Shown: positions 36,701 to 48,700 of the stretch, piece after piece | Layout of the letters: the number at the start of each line of letters is the position of its first letter | Position numbering within the stretch: the first letter of the stretch is position 1 | NCBI RefSeq assembly: GCF_024213555.1 | Contig: NZ_JANAVO010000004.1 | Location: forward strand, 248,001-312,000 | Direction: 5' to 3' | DNA length: 64,000 bases | Source of the DNA: Allokutzneria sp. A3M-2-11 16 | GTDB lineage: Bacteria; Actinomycetota; Actinomycetes; Mycobacteriales; Pseudonocardiaceae | Program-made: the position numbers and the translations under genes | The notes under the pieces: generated by a model | What the model was told of the DNA's origin: nothing | The model's database searches: none | What the model saw: only the letters and a program-made list of their open reading frames with translations

Positions 36701-39700
36701 CGGCGAGCCCACGAGGCACATGGCTCACGTGCGCCGCCGCCTCAACAAGCTCAACGCCCTCGCCAACGCCCTGGTCGCCACCGGCATGGCCACGGGTCCC
36801 ACGATGAGCGCGCCCCACGGTGGTCCGGAGGTCTCGGACCTCTGGATCGAGTTCCGTGCCGAGACGTACGGGCTGGTCGCCGAGGTCGGCGAGGACGGCA
36901 TGGCGCGGATCATCCAGGGCGGCGGCCTCTCCCCCCGCGCCCGGCTGGCCATGTCCACGCTGGCGGACTGGTTCCAGATCACCCGGGTCGCCGACGAGGG
37001 CCTGGCCGGGCTCGACGCCGGTCCCGACCTGCCCGAGCCGCTGCGGGCCGCCCCCGCGCGCCGGGGTTTCGACGCCGCTTCGGGCGACGTGGCGAGCGTG
37101 CTGGACGACCTCGTCACCTCCGGCGCGGTGCCCGGACTGACCCACGGCGAGCACGAGTCCGGCGGGCCGGTGGCGATCACCCTCGGCTCCACGCGGCTGA
37201 ACCTGGTCACCGGCACGATGTTCGGCACGCCGGAGGGACAGTACGGCCAGCTCTCCGCGTTCCAGGTCCGGGAGGGCCAGGCGAACATCAGGTTCGGCAC
37301 GTACCGCGACACCGGCGACGAGCTGGGCTACCAGCGCGTCGTGCGCGAGTACGCCTACCACCTCGGCAAGCTGGCGCACGAGGCGGCGGAACCGACCGGG
37401 CGGCTGCGCCGCCTGCTCCCCCGCGGCCCCAAGGCGGCCAGGGTCGACGCCGAGACGGCGGGCCGGATCGCCGTGCTGAACGTGATGGCCGCCCAGTGGG
37501 CCACGGGCATGCGGGAGGCGGGCTTCGACCGGGCCGCGATCGCGTTGCTGGAGCAGGACTTCCTGGAGTTCGCCGATCGCGTGGCCGCGGGGCTGCCCGC
37601 GGACGCGGAGTGGACGGCGGTCAGCGACGCACGGCTGAGCGAGACCGCCCGGCTGCTGCTCGCCGAACGCGACTACCTGCTGCGGCTGTCCGCGCGCGAG
37701 GACCTGGCCGCGCTGCCCGAGCAGGACCAGCGCGCCCTGCCCGAGCACACGTGGCAGCTGACCAACGCCGACGCGGTCGACGCGGTCGCCGGGGAGCCGC
37801 TGCCGACTGGAACGGCCGACGACACCCCGCCCGCTGAAGTGACGCGCGTCCACGACGAACGCGGTGCCCTGCGGGTGCCGTTCCACGGGCACGTGGTGTT
37901 CGGCGCCGAGTTCCGCCACGAGGGCGCCCAGTGGACCAAGGCCGAACTGCACGCGGCCATGCGCGCGGTGAACCCCGGCGGCACGGCCGATCCCACGATG
38001 GCGCTCAGCGATGCCGACGCCGTGCTCGCCCTGCGGGACCGGGTCCTCGGCACCGCCCGGTCGACCGCCGCGCCCCGGACCTTCGACGGTTTCACAGACG
38101 GCGACGTCACCAGGCCCACCGGGCGCGAAGTCGGCCGGTTCGGCCGCATGGAGGACCACGGCGGGCGGTTCCAGCGGGTGACCGGCGACCCGGCCGAGGC
38201 GATCGCGCAGGCTCTCGCGGGGACCTGGAACGGGTTTGCCTTCGTGGTCGTGCACCGCCCCGGTCCTGACGGCACACCGGACTCCCGGGTCTACGGCGCC
38301 AGGGTCGCCGATGGTGAAGTGGTCCTGCTCGACCCGGCGCGGCACGAGCTGACCGCTCTGTCCACTGTGGACTTCGCGGGCACCGTGGTCGATGTGCTGG
38401 TGCACAACGGAGAACGGGCCAGGCCGGTGCACGGCCTCCCGCTGAGCCCGATCAGCTCGCGCACGCCGACCGAGGAGTTCGTCCGCGACGAGGACCGCGC
38501 GGACTGGGATGCCCTCGCGCAGCGGGTCCAGCGGGCCGAGGACAACGGTGACGTCGGATTCCTCCCCCTCCAGGCGGCCGAACACCTCGGTGGGCTCACC
38601 GACCGGGCGGCACGCACGGAACTGATCGCGTCGGCGATCCTCATCGCCCGCGCCGAGGCGAATCCGGACGCCATCACCAAGGCGGTGCGGCAGTGGGAGG
38701 CCATCGCGCGGTGGCGGGGGATCAGCCTGGAACAGCTGCTCGCCGAACGCTGGCACGCCGGGCTCGGCCAGCTGGCCACGACCGGCGACGCCGCTGAGCA
38801 CGCCCCGCAGCGGTACGACATCGGGGAAAGCAGGCTGCGCAGGGCACTCGGCCTGGACGGGGCGAAGGCCCGCGCCGAGAACCGCAGGCACCAGGAGCGG
38901 GCGATGCAGCGCGTCGCCGAAGCTCCGCGGGCGACCCGGGAGCACCTGGCCACGTCCAGCCCGGAGCTGTGGGCGCTGCTCAACTCCGTCTACGACGCGG
39001 CGGACACCTCGGCCGAGCCCGGCACGCCCTACCTGCGGCCCGGCGGCCTGATCCCGCCGCAGCGGTCGGAGGTGGAGGACCTCGCGAAGGCCCTCCGGGA
39101 CGGCAACGGCGTGATCGCGTCCCACCAGGAACCGGCGACCTGGCGCGGGCCGATCCAGAACAGCGCCAACAGCAGCGCCTACCAGGACTTCCTCGCCGCG
39201 CGCTCGATCTACGTCAACGGTGTGCCCAAGCTGCCCGCCGAGGCGACCGTCGACGGCTTCACCGACGGTGACGTCACCAAGCCCTACGGCGCGGAGATCG
39301 CTCCGCACAGCCTGGTGGAACTGGTCACCGGGGGGCGCGTCCAGACCATGGCCGAGGTCACCCCCCTCGCCGGTGACGCGGGCAGGCACCTCTCCGAACT
39401 GGGCCGCGCCCACGCCAGGATCGAGGGCGAGCTGCGACGGGCGGGCGAGGGCGCGATGGCGCTCGTCCTGCACATCACCGACGACGACCCCAGGGGCGAG
39501 CGCGGCGGCCTGATCGCGGTCAACCACGGCGGCCGGATCGAGTTCATCGCCAAGGACGGCGTCGAGGTCGAGCAGCCGTACGCGGAGACGCGGCGCGGCA
39601 CGAACCCGCCCAAGGCCGAGTTCCCCGGCACCCGCCGGGTGGACTTCCTCATCATCGACGGCGCGGGCACGCCGGTCGTGACGGACCACCCGCTGAGCCG

Positions 39701-42700
39701 GTTGAGCACGACGCCGCCGACCGCCGAGCGGAACCGGCTCCTGCACGAGCAGCTGGCCGAGCTCCGGCGGACCGAGCGGGAGAACACGGCCGAGGCGGAC
39801 GCCGTGCTGGTCGCGGTCTTCGGGCTGGAGAACGCCGTCGCGCTCCTGGCGGGCGATCAGCCCGTGCCCGCGCCGCGCGGGCTCTCCACCGAGCTGACCG
39901 AGATGTACGAGACCCTGACCGACCGGCGCGCGCAGGCCCAGTTCCACCTCTGGTTCGACACCGCGGGCAAGGACCCCGCCGTGTTCCAGCGGGCGCTGGA
40001 GTCCTTCATGGCCATCGCGCAGGACCGCGCGGTCCGCGACGGCGACGTCGTCGCGCCGACGCTGACCGACGAACTGCGCACCCTGTGGCAGGAGCAGGTC
40101 GAGGCATTCCTGGGCGCAGACCACCCCGCAGTCATGAACACCCCGGTCACGGCGGCTCACAACGGCGCCGAGCGGGTCCGGCGGACGATGACCGTCGCGC
40201 TGAACACGCGACTGGCGCCGCAGGTCAACCTCGCCGAGCCGGTGGAGAACAACGCCGCCCTCCAGGCGTTCGCGGAGAACGCGCCGCGGCTGCTGCCGGA
40301 GCTGAGCGGGCGCGAGGTGCTGAACGGGCTGCGGCGGCACACCGACCCGAACCGGCCCGCGCTCGTCGCGTTGGCCGCCAACGCCCTCGGCCTGCCCGCC
40401 ACGTCAACCCTGGGGTTCCAGTTCATCAAGGACGGCGTCTTCCTGGTGATCGCCTCCGGTGAGCCGGTCGGTGTCCTCAAGCTCTACGACGGCTGGGAAC
40501 GGGGAAGCCACTCCGCGGTCGGCCGGTTCGCGCGGGAGATGCAGGGCTTCGCCTCGGTGCTGGAGCTCTTCGAACAGCGGGGCCGGGCGATCCCGGTCGT
40601 GCCGCCGGTCGAGGCCGGGGTCGTCGGCGCCCCGGGTGCGCCGGGCACCTCGGGCCTGACCATCACGCGGTTCGTCCCGGGCGCGCGGTCGCTCTACGAC
40701 GTGCTCGTCTCGCCGGACTCGGCCGAGGACCTGATCCGCGGCAGCAGGCGGGCGGGCGAACACGCCGGGACCCTCGGCGCGCTCTCGGTGGAGGAGGACC
40801 AGCGCCCCGAGCCGTTCCAGATCCCCGAGGACCGGCTCGCCTCCGCCCGGCTGCGGTCGGTGGCGCGGAACGGGGAGCTCGCCGCCGCCATCGGACTCGA
40901 CGCCGATCTCGCGGACATCGAGCACGCGGTCCTGGCGGCTGAACAGGAGCTGGGCAGCACCGACAGCGGTCTGGTCTCGCGGACGCACAACGACTTCCAC
41001 TTCGGGAACCTGCTGCTCACCTCGGACGGCGAGGTCGTCGTCATCGACCTGGAGAAGATGGCGAACTCGCTGCTGGCGGGCGGCGCCGCGACCAGGACCG
41101 CGCAGGACCTGCCCGCGATGAACGAGCCGGGCGAGCAGCCCGTGCTGGCGCACCGGGGCGATCCCCTCGTGGACTTCGACCTCTTCGTGACGGAGGCCCA
41201 CGCCCACCTCAAGGACGACCTGCCGAAGCTGCTCCGCGTGGTCAACGCCTTCGCGGAGGGCTTCGAGCAGCAGCTGCCCGGTGTCCTGACCGAGCGCAGG
41301 CTGAACTACCTGCTGCTCCAGCTGTACGTCATCGACCTGGGTGTGGAAGCGGGCCGGAGGGCGACGGATCAAGCCGAAGCCGCGCTGACCAACATCCGCG
41401 TGCTGCTCGGGATCGGCTCGGACGACACCGCGGACCTGTTCGCGGCGCTCGACGACGGCGCGCCCACCGTCGAACCGCTGCCAGCGGAACGAGAGCTGCG
41501 GGAACAGCTGTCGGGCGCGGTCGTGTCCGGCACGGCGACCGCCACCGGCCCCGACCGGTTCGAGGTCAGCGAGGGCGGCGAGCCGATCGGCGAGTACATG
41601 CCGCTGCGGCCGCACGGCGACTTCGACGGCGGGCTGGACGGCAGGCCGCGCCGCGTGGTCGGCGCCTCGCACGTCGCCGAGGAGCTCGACCTCGCCGACC
41701 TCGTCACGACGGCCACCGTCTGGGGCGACGGCCCGCACGGTCCCGGCGGTGCCGTGCACCGGACGGTCCCGGACGCCGAACCGGGCCACCTGAACACCCG
41801 GGAGTACCCGGAGCTGGACCAGGAGTGGGCCGCGGTGCTCGACTACGCGATCGGGCACACCGGCCGCGGGTACGGGACGTACGCGACCGGCCCGGACGGC
41901 CAGCTGGTGCTGACCGTGAACCACACGTCCTTCCCGCCGAGGAACCCGCGCGGGGTCACCGCGAGCTGGAACGCCATCCGGTCCGACTTCGTGGCCGAGC
42001 ACGTCGGTGTCCGGCTCGACGAGGACACGATGATCAAGCTGGACAACGTGCGCACCGACGTCCTCGCGGAGCGGTTGCGCGCCGACGGCTTCGACGAGCA
42101 CGAGGTCGCCGGGGTCATCGCGCGGATCGAGGAGATGCGCGACCAGGGCATGATCACCGGCCGCGCCTGGGACGGGGAGATCCAGTTCGCCGACGGCGGC
42201 CCGGTCGACCTCGCCCGCTTCGCCGGGACGGCCGTTCCGGACGAGTTCGCCGGGATGGGCCTGGAGGACCTGGCGGGCCTCGGCGCCCTCGCCGAGGTCG
42301 CCGAGGGGCTCAACGACGGCGAGGCCGGGCTCGCCCGGCGGCTGGCCACGCCCGAGGGCGGCCAGGTGCGGCGGGCCCACGGCGAGTTCCAGGTCGGCCC
42401 GGCCGAGGACCCGGCCGGCACGTTCGTCCCGGACCAGGAGAACCCGCGGTTCCCCGGCGAGCCCGAGGCGGTGCCGAACCGCCTCGTCGCGCACTGGCGG
42501 ACGCTGGACGTGGTGAAGTGGCAGCACCTCGGCACGCCGACCACTCCGTGGAACAGCCCGCTGGGCCGTGGTGCGGTGCAGCAGCACGTTCCCGGCGCCA
42601 CCGAGGCCGGGCCCGTCAGCACCTACGACTCGCTCGACCGGCAGCGCGCCGCCGCGGTGCACTACCTGCTGGCCAAGACCGGCGGCTCCGCCACGCACGG

Positions 42701-45700
42701 GACCAGGGCGGACGGCGGCCTGGTGCTCTTCGGTGACCCGGACTCGCTGCCGACGCGGGCGCAGGCGGACCTGGCGACCACCGTCATCACCTCCGACTTC
42801 GTGCTGGACCAGGTCAACCTGCCCTTCGACCCGCGGGTGCTGGCCGAACTGCACGAGGTCGAGCCGGAAGCGCTCGCCGCGGCGCTGCGCTCGGCTGGCC
42901 TCGACGAGTTCGAGGTCCAGGCCGCGCTCGGCCGCCTGTGGGAGATGCAGCAGCAGGGGAAGATCACCGGCGAGGCGTGGGACCGCGTCATCCGGGGCGA
43001 GACCCTGCCCGGCGAGTACACCTGGGTCCCCGACGACTTCGGCACGCGCGCGTCGACTCCGCGGCCCGGGCTGCCCATCACGGCGGAGACGGTCCAGCGG
43101 GCGGCCCAGCTGGCGGGCCTCACCGGAGACCTGGCCCTGATCCAGAACCTCGTCCTGGAGCACGGCGAGCAAGCGCTCCGGATGATGCGGCGGGAAGGCG
43201 CGCTGGGCGCCACCCCCGTCTTCGCCCAGGGCGACCCGCGCAACGGCCGGGAGATCTGGCTGACCCCCGACGCCTTCGCGGACATGGAGACCCTGGTCGG
43301 GGTCCTGGCCCACGAGCTCGCCCACGCCAAGCAGCTGCGCGCCGGGGTCCGGCCCGGCAACACCTCCGTCGACCTGCTCGAAGACCACGCCGAGAACGCC
43401 GCCGCCGTCGCGGTCGCCCGGCTGCACCCCGACCGGCCGCAGCCCGCGGTCACGCGCACGCCCGTCATCGGCCAGGAACCACCGGTCGAAGCCAGGCGGC
43501 CCGTCACCCTGCCCGACGCCGACTTCGTGGACGTCCTGTTCCACGGCGAACACGATCACGGCGCGCACGGCATCACCGAAGACGGGTCCAGCGCGGCGGA
43601 GCGCGAACTGCGGACGGAGCTGGCCGGGGTCACCACGGCCCCGTTCCAGCTCCCGGGCTCATCCGCCCACGTCGTACCGCTGAACCCGGACGACAAGGCC
43701 ATGGTCAAGCCCGATCCCGACAACGACTGGCCGGAGAGCCACGCCGTTCGCGAGGTCGCCGCCTACCGGCTCGCCGAGGAGCTCGGCTGGGCCGACCTCA
43801 TCCCGGTCACCACCGACTGGACGGACGGGGACGACCGCCGCGGCGTGGCCCAGCGGTGGCTCGCGGACTCGCGCCCCGCCTACCCGGACCTCGCTCAGTA
43901 CGACGAGATCGACCTCCAGCGCGCCGCGGTCCTGGACTACGTGATGGGCAACCGCGACCGCCATCCCGGCAACTACATGACGGTGAACGGGAAGCTGGCG
44001 CTGATCGACAACGCGCTGAGCTTCCGGAGCCCGCGCGCGCGGTCCGACGCGATCATCTCCGAGTTCGTCACGCGCGTGAAGAACAGCGGCAGGCAGCTGG
44101 ACCCGCGGGTGCTCAGCGCGGTCGACGCGATCGACACCGTCCAGCTCGCCCAGCGGCTGCGGGCACTGGGCATCGCCGAGACGGAGATCTCCGCCGCCCT
44201 GGCGCGGCTCCAGGAGATCAAGGACAACGGCACGATCACTGGCAGGACGTGGCAGGGCGCGATCGTGAGCGGCCGGAATCTCCGCACGGCGCACCACGCC
44301 GCGGATTCGGGCGACGACGTCTACGGCGGTCTCCCCCAGACCATGGCGACCGTCCGGGAGGCCGCCGAACGGGGCGGGCTCACCGAACAGCTCAACGCCT
44401 TGGACGACGTCATCATCCGCAACGACGTGGACGCGCACGATCCGGCCAAGCGGTCGCGCGGGAGTTCCGGGGACCAGGACAGCCGGGTCATCATGTTGGC
44501 CCCCAACGCCTTCGCCGACATGGACTCCCTCATCCGGGCGCTCTCCAAGCAGCTCCGGATCACGTCCTCGTTCGACGTCTCACAGCTGACGGGCATCCCC
44601 GGGGTGACCGTCGCGGCCACGCCGGGCGGTCTCACGGTCGTCTCCCAGGAGTTCCTGACGACCGCGGCCCTGACGGTGGTGCACGATCCGCACGGGGACT
44701 TCGACAGCGTCGAGTTCGTCGAGGACGTCGCCACCGGCCAGATGATGCTGAAGATCACCATCGCCAACCGGGCCGACTCGGCCGACACGGCGTGGAGGGT
44801 GGCCGAGCAGCTCGGCTGGGGCCTGGTGGAGGCCTACGACTGGCGGCCAGACCGGGGGAGCCAGTACCCGCTGAACAACCCCGTCGTCGGTCTGATCACC
44901 AAGCTCAACGTGCTGGCCGTCCGCATGGCGACCACGCAGGACGCGGACCTCCGCGAACGGATGCTGGCCGAGGCGCGCGACACCGTCGAGGCACTGGTGC
45001 AGCGGGCGGGCGATGACCTGCTGGAGCGGCCCGCCGTCACCCGGCTGCTCGGCTCCGACGCGATGAACTTCGCGGTGGGCGTGCTCGGGGTCGAACCTGG
45101 GACGCGGGCCACGGACCGGGAAACCAGCGAGCCGGACAGGGCCCCCACCGCCGCCGCGACGACCGAGACGCGACCCGAGACGCGGCAGGAACCAGAGGCG
45201 CGCCAGGAACCCCAGGCGCCTCAAGCACCGCAGGCACCGCAGGCACCGGCGTTCCCGCCCAACACCGGGCGGGGAGTCCCGGCGCAGTCGATCGACTTCA
45301 TGGCCTTCGAGGCGCACCAGTTCTTCAGCACCGGCGGCAAGAGCCTCTTCGCCGAGCGGGACACGCCGAACTGGCGCTGGCTGACCGACGGCCTCCGCCA
45401 CTACGCCGCGAACGGTGACCGGATGGCCGCCTGGATCCTGAGCGAGCTGGCCTACTCGACGGTCGCCGTCGTCACCTACGGCGAGCAGGGCGTGCTGGCC
45501 GCGACGGCCTTCAACGAGACGGCTGAGGGCCTGGCGATCCGGGCGTCCGGCGCCCTCGCCCACGCCGTGCCCCGGGCCGAGACCGCCGCGCAGTTCATGC
45601 TCGCCCAGGCCGCCGAGCAACGCGGGTTCGCCATCCTCGGCCAGCGGGGCCCGAACGGCGGGTACCACACGGCGATCGGGCGGCAGCTGGACCTGCACGC

Positions 45701-48700
45701 GCTGCGCCGCGACCCGCGCTACCGGCAGATGGAACAGCTGTACGGGCCGGGAGAAGCGCTCGACCGGCGTCGCGCGGAGTTCCCGAACGACCCCGTCCAC
45801 GACTCGGTGTGGACCGTCGAGGACGTCCAGCAGGTCGCCAGGCAGGTTCGGCAGCGGATGGGCGAGCTCGCGCGTCCCCCGGCCCCCGGGCTCAGCGCCG
45901 CCGAGGTGTCGGCCGCTGCCGAGGCCGCCGCCCGGCGGGTCGCGGAGACGATGGACCTGGCCCTGGCGACGCCGATGCACCCGCTGCCCCAGGTCGGCGA
46001 GGACCCGAGGAACGGCCCGGCGATCGCGGAGTTCGCCGCACGGGCACCCCGCCTGCTCGACGGGCTGAGCACCCAGGACGTGACCAACGCGCTGCTGCTG
46101 GACACCCACCAGCAGCGACCCGCGGTCACCGCGCTGGTCGCGGGGGCACTGGGCCGCACCGATCCGCAGAACCTGGCCTTCCAGCCGATCAAGCAGGGCG
46201 TCCACTTCGTCGTCGACACCACGACGGGGGAACGGATCGCGGTCGTCAAGCTCTACACGGAGTGGGGCGGCGACGTGGGGACCGGCCGGTTCATCCGGGA
46301 GATGAAGGCCTTCGCCGCCCTCGGCCGGGCCGGTGACCCGATGGCCGTGGTGACCCCGGTCGAAGCCGGACTCGTCGGCGCGCCGGAGGACGACACGAAG
46401 GCCGGGCTGATCATCTCCCCGGTCGTCCCGGGTGTGCGCCCGCTGTGGCAGCTGGGCGCCGCGGTGCGCGAGACCGAGAAAACGGGCGACCCGGGCGCGC
46501 GCGAGGACGCCATGGACGCCTGGGTCGACGCGAGCCGCCTGGCCGGGGAACAGGCCGCGCGGCTGCACCGTGCGACCCTCGACGAGCAGCAGACTCCCGA
46601 GCCCTTCGAGCCCGCCGACGACCACCTGGCCTCCAGCATGCTGCGCGCGCTGCGCGGCAACGCCCGCTTCGCGGAGTCCATCGGGCTGGGCCGGTACTTC
46701 GCCGGGCTGGAGCGGGCGGTGCTGGCCGCCGAGGGGGACCTGGGCGGCCTGGACAGCGGCAAGGTGGCGCTGACCCACAACGACTACCACGCCGACAACA
46801 TCCTCATCGGCCCCGACGGCCGACCGCACATCATCGACCTGGAGCTGCTCGCGGAGTCGATGGACACCGAGGGCCGTCCCACCCGGACGCCGCAGACCGT
46901 CGGCGACCACCACGTGAACCCGGTCATGGCCCAGCAGGGCGATCCCCTCGTCGACTTCGACCTCTTCGTCACGGACCTGTACAAGAAGCTGCCGGAGGAC
47001 CCGGACACGGTGCTGGAGGCGATCGAGGGCTACGTCGAGGGCTACAACTCGGTCCTGCCCGGCATCGTGACCGAGGACCGCGCGAGGTACGTCCTGACGT
47101 TGCTGCTGCTCGGCAGGCTCGCCAGGGTCAGCGACCTGCCCGAGAGCGTCGCGTCCATGCCCCACCAGCTCGCGGCGGCCGAGAAGGCGCTCGAGAGCCT
47201 CCGGGACCTGCTGGGCGTCACCGACGATGTCGCCGCGGCCGCGGAGCCGGTGCCGGTCGCCACCGACGACGCGCTCTCCCCCGCCGAGCGCGTCGCCAGG
47301 ACGATGGAGCTCGCCCTGGGCGCGGACCTGCAGCGGTTGTCGGTCAACCAGGAGCCGGTGGCCAACCACGACGCGATCCGGGAGTTCGCGGGCAACGCGC
47401 CGCGCGTCCTGCCCGGCATGGACATCGCCGACGTGTCGGGGAGCCTCGAGCAGACCACGCACCAGCACCGCCGGGCCGTCGCCGAGTTCATCGCCGCCTC
47501 CCTCGGCCGCGACGACCCCGGGAACCTGGTCTTCGAGCCGCTGCAGGACGGTGTCTACCTCGTCGCGGTCGCGACGCCCGGGACGGGCACCGAGGCGATC
47601 GGCATCGTGAAGCTGTACAGCGCCTGGGGCTCCGGCATCACCGCCAACGGCAAGTACCTGCGCGAGATGCAGGCGTTCGCCGCGGTCGCCGAGGCGTCCC
47701 GGCGGTCCGGCGTGCCCGTTCCGGTGGTGATGCCCGTCGACAGCGGGTTCGTCGGGGCTCCCGGCGACCACATGGCGACCGGCGTGACGGTCTTCCCCTT
47801 CGTCCCGGGCGCCCGGGAGGTCCTCGACCTCGTCAACGACGTGCTGGACGCCGGTGACCAGCAGGAACGGCAGGAGGTCTGGTCGGCGCTGCTGGGGGTG
47901 GCCCGGCAGGCGGGCGGGCACGTCGCCTCGCTGCACCGCATGTCCGAGGACACCGGGGCGGCACCGGAGCCGTTCCGGATCCCCGCGGACCAGATGCCCT
48001 CGACCGTGCTGGAGCGACTGCGCGGCCACTCCGACTTCCTCCGCCGGTTCGGCCTCGACGCCGCGGCCTTCGAGGCCCTCGACGGCCTGGTCGTCGCCAC
48101 CGAGCTGGACCCGGTGCGGGCCGACAGCGGCAGGGTGGTGCTGACCCACAACGACCTGCACCTCAGGAACCTGCTCGTCGACTCCGACGGCAACGTGCAC
48201 ATCATCGACGTCGAGCTGATGTCGGACTCCCTGCGCCCGGGCGGCGTCCCGGCCAGGACCCCGATCGCGCTGCCCGACGGCACTGTCCCCGAGGAAGAAC
48301 TCGTCGTCCTGGCCGACTACGGTGACCCGCTCGCCGACGTCGACAAGTTCATCTCGCGCCTGTACTTCGAACTGCGCGACGACTGGAACAGCCTCACCCA
48401 GGCCGTCGACGCCTTCGTCCAGGGCTACGAGGCCGTCTGGCCCGGGGTGGTGACCGAGGACCGGGTCACCCACATCCTCCTGCTGCTCTCGCTCACCGAC
48501 CTGGAGAACATGGCGGTCAGCGAGCAGCGCGACGAGTTCTGGGTCGAGCGGGACCAGGAAGCGGCCCAGGTGGTGGCCAACATCCGGGCCCTGCTCGGCC
48601 ACGACGACAGCGGGATCACCGAACAGGTGGCGGTCGAGGAGTTCTCCGGTGCCGCGGCGGACCCGCGGCACGCCACCCCCTCGGCGCGCGTCGAGGCGAC

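Noticed and set aside
45214-45249. Short tandem repeats as a possible CRISPR array
   Set aside because: The repeats are 9-base coding repeats for Gln-Ala-Pro in frame, with no spacers.
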